Origin: RGIG4034 sp045576455
GTDB taxonomy: Bacteria > Bacillota > Clostridia > Lachnospirales > Lachnospiraceae
Length of the DNA: 64,000 bases
NCBI GenBank assembly: GCA_045576455.1
Contig: JAZNGM010000035.1
Span: forward strand, 1-64,000
Reading direction: 5' to 3'
Shown one piece after another: positions 1 to 7,972 of this stretch. Position numbers and translations under genes: made by a program. Every line of letters starts with the position of its first letter. The stretch's first letter is position 1. The notes beneath the pieces are model-generated. The model was not told the DNA's origin, searched no databases, and saw only the letters and a program-made list of their open reading frames with translations.

Positions 1-43
1 CAAATTCAAGTTTTCCCGTATCTACAGATTGGGATTTTTCAAA

Positions 44-601
44 CTATTGTACATCGTTAAAAAAATCAACAATACTATGAATACCATTAAGGACTAGTTC
101 ATCTTCAATTGCTGGTCTAACATTAGTATTATGACTAAATACTACGTCGTGAATATTATAGCAATTCATATGATGCAAAAGGGTACATGCTGTTTCATAT
201 GGTTTTCTCATATTACCGTCACCGCCGCCAACTAATACAACAGCCCCTTTTTTTGATTTTGCAATTGGTTTTTGTTTACGAAAAAATTTAGCACAAAAAT
301 ATGTCTGCAATCTACTGCCAACATCCAATAATTTCCCTGTAAGTTCTGAAAAGTATATGGGCGAAGCAATCAATATATTGTCACAAATTTGTATATATTC
401 ATATATCTCTTGCATTTCATCATTTATAGCACATCCGTTGTTTTCCCAACAAAATCTACAGTCTATACAAGGAGATATAGAACATCTATATGCATCTACC
501 ACCTTATATTCACCCTCTATATTTTCTTTTACAACATTTAACAAACTCGCTGTATCGCCATTGATCCTTGGCGAACCATTTATTATTAATGTTTTCATCA
601 T
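44..601 (-). CDS. NADPH-dependent FMN reductase / flavodoxin-like NAD(P)H oxidoreductase
   Basis: A 185-residue flavodoxin-fold oxidoreductase. The N-terminal TLIINGSPRINGDTASLL is the FMN-phosphate loop of the iron-sulfur flavoprotein / NADPH-dependent FMN reductase group, and SPIYFSELTG is the second flavin-binding loop. Between them lies a Cys cluster (CSISPCIDCRFCWENNGC) like that of iron-sulfur flavoproteins, so an Fe-S cluster is possible. It probably passes electrons from NAD(P)H to small substrates in the cytoplasm; the substrate cannot be told. It starts with two ATG codons behind a GAGGA site. It is the last gene of a minus-strand run of small acetyltransferase and hydrolase genes. 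Confidence 0.85.
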   Translation of the reverse strand: MMKTLIINGSPRINGDTASLLNVVKENIEGEYKVVDAYRCSISPCIDCRFCWENNGCAINDEMQEIYEYIQICDNILIASPIYFSELTGKLLDVGSRLQTYFCAKFFRKQKPIAKSKKGAVVLVGGGDGNMRKPYETACTLLHHMNCYNIHDVVFSHNTNVRPAIEDELVLNGIHSIVDFFNDVQ

Positions 602-672
602 ATTGCTTCCTCAAAGTCAACTTTATCTCTCCCCATACAAATGGGCGAATTCAATTGTCATCCCTCGCTCAA

Positions 673-1125
673 TTAAAATTTATAATACATATAATTATCA
701 TTATACTTAAAACCGAACGCTGAATACAATTTAACCCCCATATCCGATGCTGTTATTTGCACTGTGCCACAACCATATTCTTTTGCTTCATTAACTACAC
801 GGGTAAGCAATTCTTTAGCAATACCTTGTCGCCTGTAACTAGGATTAGTATACATGCTAGACAATATTCCCATCTTGCCACTGGGGCATCCAAATATAGG
901 TGGTCTTTCCACAAAAGACATTCCGCTAGTCCCAATAATTGTATTCCCATCCAATGCAAGCCAAGATACAAAAGTACCATCAGCCATGTGTCTATTATAA
1001 TAATCTTTGAGATGGGGGGCTAAATCAATTTCTTCCGTTGCTCCTTCTTCACGAAGTTGTTGTATCCTCATATTAATAAAAATCTCTAATTCCGCCTCGG
1101 TAAGTTTCTTATAGACTATTCCCAT
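673..1125 (-). CDS. GNAT family N-acetyltransferase
   Basis: A single GNAT domain (about 150 residues) that would transfer an acetyl group from acetyl-CoA to an amine. The acetyl-CoA binding segment is SMYTNPSYRRQGIAKELL, followed by VNEAKEYGCGTVQITAS and a C-terminal Y-x-x-FGF. An ATG nine codons upstream (1152) is possible, but the start at 1125 is preferred: it sits in a TAATG overlap with the stop of the upstream Nudix-GNAT gene, behind a G-rich site. The two genes are therefore probably translationally coupled. The acceptor substrate is unknown. Confidence 0.85.
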   Translation of the reverse strand: MGIVYKKLTEAELEIFINMRIQQLREEGATEEIDLAPHLKDYYNRHMADGTFVSWLALDGNTIIGTSGMSFVERPPIFGCPSGKMGILSSMYTNPSYRRQGIAKELLTRVVNEAKEYGCGTVQITASDMGVKLYSAFGFKYNDNYMYYKF

Positions 1126-2099
1126 TACGCACACCCCCCATTCTTCGTCCACTTCAAAACTGTCTTATATCCAAGTTTCTCGTACCACTGTGCCACATAG
1201 GTATAATGAATATAGCTATAGTCATACCCTTCATCCTTTAAAATCTGTGTTGCCTTCTTCACCATCATCAGACCAATGCCTTTATCCCGATATTCCGGAA
1301 GCGTTCCGACACATCCCGGTCCGCCAATTTTCAGTGTTTTCCCGTTTATGCTGTGTGTACCCATATTTTCAACAATACAAAAACTTACCACTTTCCCGGC
1401 AAGATAGCCACAAAACACTCTGCTTTCCCCGGCAAAAAACTGCACCCAGCCCGGCTCTACTTGTTCCACGGCATTTAATAATTCCTTGCGATTCCCCTCA
1501 AAAAAACCAAACGTAACCGATGCATCCAATACTTTTTCATATCGGTGTTTATCGAATTCATCAAGCTTGAGCATCATCTCATCAAATATCCAATCCTCAG
1601 ACATACTTTGTATGTGTTCCTGTTCAAAAAAACCGGGATGCATGCTGTTAAATAATGTAATTGCTTCCTGTTTTTGTGTGAGAAAAGCATGTGCCTTTGT
1701 AAGCATTTGCTTATAAGTATCAAACTGCAAAGTAGCCATAGCAGATTCAAAATCCAGCAGTGCTATTTCGGATATTTCCGATTCCTGTCGCGTAGGATTC
1801 TGATCCTCAAATTTTGCAAGAAAGTATATGGTCTTTTTTATAGTATTGGGGCGTCCTTCCCGTGCAAGATTGTGTTCATCTTCCATTTGAAATCCATCAA
1901 TAATTGTAACTGAAAGACCGGTTTCTTCTTTGATTTCTCTCAATGCTGTTTCGTGCTCGGATTCTCCATCTTCCATATGACCCTTCGGAAAGACCCAAAA
2001 TCCGCCATGTTCGCAAACAAGCAGATATTTTATACTGTTGTCTTTATGACAATACACGACCGCTCCGCAAGATTTTTCATACTGTAATTTTTCCGACAT
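1125..2099 (-). CDS. Nudix hydrolase - GNAT acetyltransferase fusion
   Basis: A 324-residue two-domain protein. Residues 1-140 are a Nudix domain with an intact Nudix box at residues 40-62 (G-x5-E-x7-REIKEETGL), so the metal-binding glutamates are present; this fold cleaves nucleoside diphosphates linked to X, including diadenosine polyphosphates. Residues about 165-324 are a GNAT domain with VGTLPEYRDKGIGLMMV as the acetyl-CoA loop. Each domain is complete, so the protein is probably bifunctional; how the two activities relate is not evident. It overlaps the following GNAT gene by the TAATG junction. Confidence 0.88.
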   Translation of the reverse strand: MSEKLQYEKSCGAVVYCHKDNSIKYLLVCEHGGFWVFPKGHMEDGESEHETALREIKEETGLSVTIIDGFQMEDEHNLAREGRPNTIKKTIYFLAKFEDQNPTRQESEISEIALLDFESAMATLQFDTYKQMLTKAHAFLTQKQEAITLFNSMHPGFFEQEHIQSMSEDWIFDEMMLKLDEFDKHRYEKVLDASVTFGFFEGNRKELLNAVEQVEPGWVQFFAGESRVFCGYLAGKVVSFCIVENMGTHSINGKTLKIGGPGCVGTLPEYRDKGIGLMMVKKATQILKDEGYDYSYIHYTYVAQWYEKLGYKTVLKWTKNGGCA

Positions 2100-2135
2100 A
2101 TTTCCATTCCTTTCAGTTTAATCAAATTAAAGTTG

Positions 2136-2804
2136 TCAATTCCGTATCTGTTCTAACTGCTCTTGTGTAAGCAACGTAATATCACCTTTTATCATCAGAT
2201 AAATTTTTCCGATTTGTGTAATAGCTTCTTTTTTTACAAAAATGGCACTTTCATCCGTCATAAGATATACCGGAAATTCCATAGAAACCAGTTTCAAAGA
2301 CTGTAACAATTCTTCATCTTCAAATGGATAATGCGCCTTGACCGTAATATCCGCAAATCCTAACCCTTCATAAGGCGTAAGGGATTCATATATATCAACC
2401 GTAGGACTTCCCATGTTCATAGCACCTGCACTTACTCCCAATATCACAGCACTGCTTTGTCGAATCTCATTAAGTATGCCTTTATCACACATCAACTTAA
2501 ATTGCAGTGTTGCATTACCTCCCATAAGGAAAATGCAGGACGCCTCACGGATTAGTTTTACTGCATCATCCGTTTTTGTTCGATTATCAATCACATAGTG
2601 TTTTGCAAAAGGCATATTTTTCTCGGCAAACATCCCGTGCATTCCATGTGAATCGTCATCATTTTGTATATAGTTATCTGGCTGGCAACTTATAAAAACA
2701 AGGCTATCCCGAACGTCCAGTTCCGCCTTAAGTACATCTGCGATACCATCCGTAAAATGACGTGTTGGAAATCCGCTAAAAAATCCCAGCAATTTGGCAT
2801 TCAT
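2136..2804 (-). CDS. Peptidase S51 family protein (dipeptidase E-like)
   Basis: A 222-residue member of the peptidase E / cyanophycinase family (class I glutamine amidotransferase-like fold with a serine nucleophile). FLMGGNATLQF (about 93-102) and the nucleophile elbow GVSAGAMNMG (Ser125) are typical. Peptidase E releases N-terminal Asp from dipeptides; this more distant relative may act on other small peptides. The length suits the family. A GGAGG site precedes the ATG. It lies between the tandem GNAT gene and the Nudix-GNAT gene on the same strand with short gaps, so all probably share a transcript. Confidence 0.85.
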   Translation of the reverse strand: MNAKLLGFFSGFPTRHFTDGIADVLKAELDVRDSLVFISCQPDNYIQNDDDSHGMHGMFAEKNMPFAKHYVIDNRTKTDDAVKLIREASCIFLMGGNATLQFKLMCDKGILNEIRQSSAVILGVSAGAMNMGSPTVDIYESLTPYEGLGFADITVKAHYPFEDEELLQSLKLVSMEFPVYLMTDESAIFVKKEAITQIGKIYLMIKGDITLLTQEQLEQIRN

Positions 2805-2863
2805 AATTCTTTATCCTCCAAGAACTTCTCATTTAACTCATTTTTCATAACTTACCCACTAAT

Positions 2864-3853
2864 CTACCGCTTCCGCATCTCTAATTCTATATCCTTCCAT
2901 TTTTCGCCCAATATATCAAAAATCAATTCCTTCTCCATCATAATTTCCTGAAAACCGACAGCTTTATAGCAATAATACGCGGAAGGATTGTTATCAAAAA
3001 CACCTAAAGTGATTTTTTCGGCTTTCAACATATCAAATGCATATCTGACTGCCATCTGTATCATTCGTTTTCCATAACCCATGCCTCGTTTAGTATCATC
3101 AACAATAATAAATCCCAGGCGGATTACTGTTTTTTCCTCATTCGTATAACGCAATATCAAATGTCCCACCGGACCGTTTGCGTCCACCGCAGTCATGGGA
3201 TAAAAATTATCAGGCTCTTCACAATCTCCGTTACATTCCAGATATTTATAGTTAATATCTTCTGCCGTAATAGGATATGCACCATATCTGTCAGCACTCC
3301 ATTTGCGGAAAGCTATTTCGTCTTTAATCCAACCTACTATATTCTCTGCATCTTCGGGCTTATAGGGTCTTAATTTCAAATCCTTAAATGAACTATGAAT
3401 CAACTGTTTTTTCATGATTTCATACACCTGTATTATACCATTTTTACATTCCCAAATTCCATGGTCTACGGTTTGATATCCCAAATGGGAATATAATCTG
3501 CACGCCGGTAAAGAAGCATCGATATCCGCATAATCATATCGTTCCTTTATCATTTCTTCCAATTGATTCATAATAAGGGTTCCATACCCTTTCTTCTGAA
3601 ATTGCGGTAACACATATACCCGTGTAATATGATTTTCTTTCTTGGTTCCCGTACCAATTATTTCATTACTATCCATAAGGATATATGTATTCGAGTTTTC
3701 AATATCCTTTAAAATATTCTCACGACTATGAAATTCACAAAACATGTCCACAATTTCCTTAAGATAGTACTTAGGATAGACCGCCTTAATGGTTTCCTGA
3801 ACCAGCCCATATATCTGTTCCAAATCTTGCTTCTCAGCTACTTTAAATTCCAT
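2864..3853 (-). CDS. Tandem GNAT N-acetyltransferase
   Basis: A 329-residue protein with two GNAT domains in series. The first (about 1-145) has ITRVYVLPQFQKKGYGTL as its acetyl-CoA loop; the second (about 155-329) has RLGFIIVDDTKRGMGYGKRM. The second resembles RimJ/RimL-type domains, the first a single-domain GNAT. Both pyrophosphate-binding loops look intact. It is probably the first gene of the minus-strand cluster that ends at position 44. AAGGAGG lies a few bases before the ATG. The substrate is unknown. Confidence 0.88.
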   Translation of the reverse strand: MEFKVAEKQDLEQIYGLVQETIKAVYPKYYLKEIVDMFCEFHSRENILKDIENSNTYILMDSNEIIGTGTKKENHITRVYVLPQFQKKGYGTLIMNQLEEMIKERYDYADIDASLPACRLYSHLGYQTVDHGIWECKNGIIQVYEIMKKQLIHSSFKDLKLRPYKPEDAENIVGWIKDEIAFRKWSADRYGAYPITAEDINYKYLECNGDCEEPDNFYPMTAVDANGPVGHLILRYTNEEKTVIRLGFIIVDDTKRGMGYGKRMIQMAVRYAFDMLKAEKITLGVFDNNPSAYYCYKAVGFQEIMMEKELIFDILGEKWKDIELEMRKR

Positions 3854-3923
3854 ATCCTTTTCCTCCTTATGAATATAAAAAACACCATCAAGAATATGCG
3901 GATTATCTTTTAATGCATCTGCA

Positions 3924-4373
3924 TCAATCCTCCGTGCATTCTTTTAAAATATCCTCTGCAATCCTTGTTGCAGATTCAACCATTTTAGGACAGAATTCCG
4001 TAAACAACTTTTTCTCCAGCGCCGTAGCAATTCCTTCTTCTGTAGTCAAATCGCAACCCAATAATTCCCTACACATAAAAGAACCATTTTCCTTTTTGAA
4101 TTCGTCCATAAACCTATCCGTTACTTCATTTGTCTTCAAACGGCTATCGATATCTTCTTCGTTACACTGTCCATATTTTAACCCAAGTGCCATTAGTGCT
4201 CCTGTGCAGGCACCACAAACTTCTCCTTTTCTCATTCCGCTTCCGAAGCACGCTCCTATTTTTAATGCTTGCTCTTCTGTTATTCCCATTTCTTTTGCAA
4301 AAGCGGCAAATACAGCTTGTGAACAATGAAATTTCTTACCAAATAATTCATTTGCTTTTTCTATATGTGTCAA
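3924..4373 (-). CDS. C_GCAxxG_C_C family redox protein
   Basis: A 149-residue protein with the Cys pattern of the C_GCAxxG_C_C family (Pfam PF09719, putative redox-active protein): CSQAVFAAF near the N terminus, then GACFGSGM, GEVCGACTGALMALG, and late cysteines in FMCRELLGC and EFCPKMV. These proteins are small, cytoplasmic and common in anaerobic Clostridia; their biochemical role is not established. The gene is divergent from the MarR gene, so the two share the 4374-4526 spacer and may share control by that regulator. Confidence 0.88.
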   Translation of the reverse strand: MTHIEKANELFGKKFHCSQAVFAAFAKEMGITEEQALKIGACFGSGMRKGEVCGACTGALMALGLKYGQCNEEDIDSRLKTNEVTDRFMDEFKKENGSFMCRELLGCDLTTEEGIATALEKKLFTEFCPKMVESATRIAEDILKECTED

Positions 4374-4457
4374 CGTTGTTACCTCACTTTCTCTCTACGG
4401 AAAAACCAATCTACAGTCTATATTCTACCCTCAATCCCTATTGTCCGTCAAATAATC

Positions 4458-4509
4458 TTGACACCATCAAGGTAATATGTTACCTTTTAAACAAGTAATA
4501 TATTACCTT
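4458..4509 (+). promoter_or_regulatory. MarR-gene promoter with two palindromic operators
   Basis: TTGACA (4458-4463) is followed 17 bases later by TACCTT. Two inverted repeats lie over and just after this promoter: AAGGTAATATGTTACCTT (4469-4486) and the related GTAATATATTAC (4495-4506). Their centres are about 23 bp apart, roughly two helical turns. Symmetric half-sites of this size suit a MarR dimer, so autoregulation is the simplest reading. Confidence 0.65.
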
Positions 4510-4526
4510 TTTTACAGGGGGATGCA

Positions 4527-4997
4527 ATGACAATTAAAGAAGTAATGAATCTCGAAAATATAGATTTTACAGGAGTTGAATCGTCTTACTTTTTGCTTGG
4601 TTTGTTGAGTGCTTTTGATAATCGATTCCAAGCAATGGCAGATAAAACCATACCGGATATCAGCTGGAAGCAATTCTTTGCTATTATCTGCATCAATCTT
4701 TGTAAGGAAAACCCCACTATAAAAGAACTGGCAGAAATCTTAGGAAGCTCTCATCAGAATGTAAAACAGATTTTATTGAAACTAAAGAATAAGGGTTTTG
4801 TAACGATTTATGCGGACGAGAAAGATAAGAGAAAGCAGCGAATCGCACTGACAGACTATTGTAAAGACTTTTGTGAAAAAAATGATGAAATGAGTTTACA
4901 GATTATGAGTAAAATGTTTGAGGGTGTGTCTCAGAAACAGTTGCAAATCACAATTCAGACGATTATGCAGATTGAAAACAATTTGAAAGAAATATAG
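4527..4997 (+). CDS. MarR family transcriptional regulator
   Basis: A 156-residue winged-helix regulator. The helix-turn-helix is in PTIKELAEILGSSHQNVKQILLKL and the wing in GFVTIYADEKDKRKQRIALT, with helical ends for dimerisation. The family usually represses its own operon and releases DNA on binding a small ligand or on oxidation. A strong AGGGGGA site lies just before the ATG. The flavodoxin gene follows after 8 bases, and two palindromes upstream are likely operators. The likely targets are this operon and perhaps the divergent Cys-rich protein gene. Confidence 0.9.
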   Translation: MTIKEVMNLENIDFTGVESSYFLLGLLSAFDNRFQAMADKTIPDISWKQFFAIICINLCKENPTIKELAEILGSSHQNVKQILLKLKNKGFVTIYADEKDKRKQRIALTDYCKDFCEKNDEMSLQIMSKMFEGVSQKQLQITIQTIMQIENNLKEI

Positions 4998-5005
4998 GAG
5001 GATTT

Positions 5006-5542
5006 ATGGACAAAGGAATTATTTTATACCAGTCAAAATATGGTGCAACCAAAAAATATGTACAATGGTTGCAGGAAGAAACCGGCTTTGAATGTATCGA
5101 GACCAAAAAAGCAGACCTGAAAGAAGTACTAAAATACGATATTATTATTCTGGGTGGCGGTGTATATGCCTCCGGCATTGCCGGTCTGTCATTTATAAAG
5201 AAAAATATAGATGCATTAAAAGGAAAAAAATTAGCGGTGTTCTGCGTAGGCGCATCCCCTTATGATGAAAAAGCATATAATCAAATACGCGAAATGCATT
5301 TCAAGGATAAACTCCGGGAAATACCACTATTTTATTGTCGTGGCGCATGGGATCTCGATAATATGTCTTTTGCAGACAGGACTATCTGTAAAATGTTATT
5401 GAAGTCGGTAGCAAAACAGGACCCTTCTACATACGAGCCATGGCAACAGGCACTAGTGTGTGCAGGTAAAGAGAAGTGTGATTGGACTGAAAAGCGATAT
5501 TTGGATGCATTGATAGCATATGTGAAAAATGAAGTAAACTAA
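5006..5542 (+). CDS. Flavodoxin domain-containing protein
   Basis: A 178-residue flavodoxin-like protein. ILYQSKYGATKKYVQWL is the FMN phosphate loop, and the ILGGGVYASGI stretch is the second flavin loop. It resembles the flavodoxin/HemG-type domain group found in Clostridia. It probably carries electrons in the cytoplasm; a protoporphyrinogen oxidase role should not be assumed. It is co-transcribed with the MarR regulator and followed by a terminator. Confidence 0.88.
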   Translation: MDKGIILYQSKYGATKKYVQWLQEETGFECIETKKADLKEVLKYDIIILGGGVYASGIAGLSFIKKNIDALKGKKLAVFCVGASPYDEKAYNQIREMHFKDKLREIPLFYCRGAWDLDNMSFADRTICKMLLKSVAKQDPSTYEPWQQALVCAGKEKCDWTEKRYLDALIAYVKNEVN

Positions 5543-5548
5543 GAAAAT

Positions 5549-5588
5549 ATCCCACCACCTCTTTTGGGGGTAGTGGGATTAGATTTTT
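5549..5588. terminator. Bidirectional terminator
   Basis: A stem of TCCCACCACCTC with GGGGGTAGTGGGA (one mismatch, one G-U) is followed by TTTTTT on the plus strand and by a shorter T-rich stretch on the minus strand. It lies between the convergent flavodoxin and DUF5714-ArsC genes and can serve both. Confidence 0.75.
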
Positions 5589-5590
5589 TT

Positions 5591-6532
5591 CTACAGCATT
5601 TCGTTTTTCAACTGTAAAATCTTATTCTCGATTTCCTTAATAATAACCTTAAACTCATCATCCGATTTTCCCGTAGGGTCTTCAAGTCCCCAATTATCAT
5701 CAAATGCTCTTCCAATAAAGGGACATCCAACATTACAGCCCATTGAAATTGCCACATCAGGATTAGGGATGTCCGTTATCAATTTTGAATACTGTGTCTG
5801 TTCCATATCAATTCCATATATTTCTTTCATAATACGGACTGCATCCTGATTAATTTGTGGTTTTGTTTCAGTTCCGGCAGAATAAGATTCAAACACATCT
5901 GATGCCAAATGTCTGCCTAATGCCTCTGCTATTTGACTTCGACAGGAATTATGTACACATATAAATGCTACTTTCTTCTTTTTCTTATTATAAAATGGAC
6001 AGCGTTCTTGTATACACTGCTCATTCTTTTCACTAAAAGAGCATTCAATATTACTGTTTTCCAATTCTACATCATAATTATCATTTATATATTCTATCGC
6101 TTTTTGAAATGACAAAAAGGCATCCCGCTTACAGCATCTCGGTCCTCCCACTTGTGACAAACTACCTAATGCCTTAGAGGTAAATTCCATATGTTTTCCC
6201 CATGAAGCATCTGAACTTAATGGCCCTGTCCCATCAATAATAGAAAGAGCTGCTCCCATAGAACTTACAGCACCACATACACCCCACATACCACAAGTGG
6301 CACCCGGCATCTGTAATCCTCTTTTCATAAGTTCATTCAGGCTATCCAATAAGTCAATGTTACCACCTGCATTATAAAAAGCGGTTAATAAGGCTGCCCC
6401 ATCCAATACATGATGCTCCGGTCCATGCATTCTTATAAAATCCATCTTCGCTATATGATAAAAAATGTCTACAGGATTGTTACTCTTTTCTTGTAAACAT
6501 GCTTCAATAATTTTCTTTCCTCTTTCTTCCAT
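5591..6532 (-). CDS. DUF5714 - arsenate reductase (ArsC, LMW phosphatase fold) fusion
   Basis: About 313 residues in two parts. The N-terminal half carries the DUF5714 signature (MHGPEHHVLDGAALLTAFYN, then GATCGMWGVCGAV and a CC pair). The C-terminal half, after a lysine-rich linker, is a thioredoxin-type arsenate reductase: FICVHNSCRSQIAEALG holds the CX5R P-loop, GCNVGCPF gives two more cysteines, and DNWGLEDPTG carries the catalytic Asp. The three-Cys arrangement resembles the pI258-type enzyme that reduces arsenate. The start at 6532 is preferred over 6574 because AAAGGTGG lies just before it. It follows the decayed transporter gene on the same strand. No ArsB, Acr3 or ArsR gene is nearby. 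Confidence 0.85.
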   Translation of the reverse strand: MEERGKKIIEACLQEKSNNPVDIFYHIAKMDFIRMHGPEHHVLDGAALLTAFYNAGGNIDLLDSLNELMKRGLQMPGATCGMWGVCGAVSSMGAALSIIDGTGPLSSDASWGKHMEFTSKALGSLSQVGGPRCCKRDAFLSFQKAIEYINDNYDVELENSNIECSFSEKNEQCIQERCPFYNKKKKKVAFICVHNSCRSQIAEALGRHLASDVFESYSAGTETKPQINQDAVRIMKEIYGIDMEQTQYSKLITDIPNPDVAISMGCNVGCPFIGRAFDDNWGLEDPTGKSDDEFKVIIKEIENKILQLKNEML

Positions 6533-6605
6533 GATTATTCCACCTTTCCATTCAAAGCAGACATCTCTGACCAACTATGATTCACAACTTACTTTTTACT
6601 TGGAT

Positions 6606-7440
6606 TCATTGATAGCGTTTATTAAAAACGACTCCGGCTCTTAACATAGCCATTACCATGATTACAAAAAACGCCATTAAATAAATTGGGAAGATTCCCA
6701 TTCCCATAAATTGTCCCAATACACTGCACAGCACCGGCATTGTCATAATAGCAACACTGGACACTGCTATCTGCGTTCCCATAATAGCGGGAGACAGTGC
6801 TTCCCCAAAATTTTCCGGTGTCAGATAGCTAAAATTCGGGAATAATGGTCCGTTTCCGAGTCCAATTAAAAACAAGGCAATACCCGGAACCGCACCATTG
6901 ATAAACAAGCACCACATCACCTTTACACCCGGAATTCTAATGGTTTCTTTAAGCGTTAGTTCTTTTACTCCCTGCTCCTCTTCCCGGGTTTCTTTTCCAT
7001 GGGCTTTCTTCCAAAGCGGTATTGCACAAAATAATACCACTGCAATAATAATTTGAATCAAAACAGCGATACGATATCCTCCACGCCAACCATTCTCACC
7101 ATTCAAAACCAAGGACAATATAAACGGGCTGACTGAAACACCCACGCCATAAAAGCAATGCAAAAAGCTCATCTGGGTAGCCGAATAATGTAATGCCACA
7201 TAATTGTTTAAGGCGGTATCAATAGAACCGGCACCAAGTCCCAAACCGGTTAATTACCTTAGCACTTAAAAGACTGGAAATCGTCGTTCCTAAAAAAGAA
7301 AGTACCGATAAAAAAGAGCCAAAAGAAAGCGGCAAATTATACTCTGAATAAATTGCCGGCCATGCCGCACCAAACAACGAGTCCGGCAATCCCAGACCAA
7401 TAAATGCAAGATATATTACCATCAACAATAATGTAGCCAT
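6606..7440 (-). pseudogene. Decayed MFS transporter (FucP-like family)
   Basis: Two pieces of one major facilitator protein lie in different frames. The first (7440 to 7219) covers the N-terminal helices and ends GTWCRFY after VINRFG; the second (from about 7244) resumes at GLGAGSIDTALNNY, which is the fourth-helix region of this family. The join lacks about 30 residues and shifts the frame. In the second piece, FINGAVPGIALFLIGLGNGPLFPN joins the mid-protein region directly to the late helices, suggesting another in-frame loss of roughly 70 residues. About 285 residues remain of an expected 390 or so. A functional transporter is unlikely. Confidence 0.8.
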
Positions 7441-7490
7441 TGTTAATCTCCTTCTACCGCTTTTACATATTTTTCTATCTACTTATAGTA

Positions 7491-7499
7491 TGATATAAT
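7491..7499 (+). promoter_or_regulatory. Extended -10 promoter
   Basis: TGATATAAT is an extended -10 element (TGn plus perfect TATAAT) 35 bases before the ATG at 7535. No good -35 hexamer is visible at 17 bases, which is usual for this promoter type. Confidence 0.5.
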
Positions 7500-7534
7500 C
7501 ATCCTATCAGCATATTAGCACAAAGGAGTTTTCT

Positions 7535-7969
7535 ATGGAATGGCTTAATTTATCTGGTTTGGCTTTTATAATTATCATCATGATTCCCAATATTATGTTT
7601 GCCATAAAATGCCAAAATGGTTTTGAAAATAAGTGGAACAACAAAGTCGTTATATTTTTTGAACAAATCGGAAGATATGGTTGTTTTGGCTTTATGATAA
7701 TAAATATTCCCGGCACATGGTTTGGATGGTGGTCTGATGAAGCCTTTGCTGTTTATCTTATTGTTAATGCCATCCTTCTTATTTTCTATTGTGCCATATG
7801 GTTCATATACCGGTTAAAAAATAGTATTTTTAAAGCATTAGCTCTCTCCATCATTCCATCTGCGGTATTTATTTTTAGCGGAATTATGTGTAGATCAATA
7901 CTGCTGATTATTGCATCAATAGTATTCGCACCCAGTCACATCCTGATTTCATACAAGAATGCGAAATAA
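7535..7969 (+). CDS. Hypothetical multi-pass membrane protein
   Basis: A 144-residue protein with four likely transmembrane helices (about 5-23, 50-68, 74-93, 105-140 as a closely spaced pair). I do not recognise the family. AAAGGAG lies seven bases before the ATG and an extended -10 promoter is further upstream, so it is probably expressed on its own. It converges with the ABC-F gene with only three bases between stops. Confidence 0.75.
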   Translation: MEWLNLSGLAFIIIIMIPNIMFAIKCQNGFENKWNNKVVIFFEQIGRYGCFGFMIINIPGTWFGWWSDEAFAVYLIVNAILLIFYCAIWFIYRLKNSIFKALALSIIPSAVFIFSGIMCRSILLIIASIVFAPSHILISYKNAK

Positions 7970-7972
7970 AAT

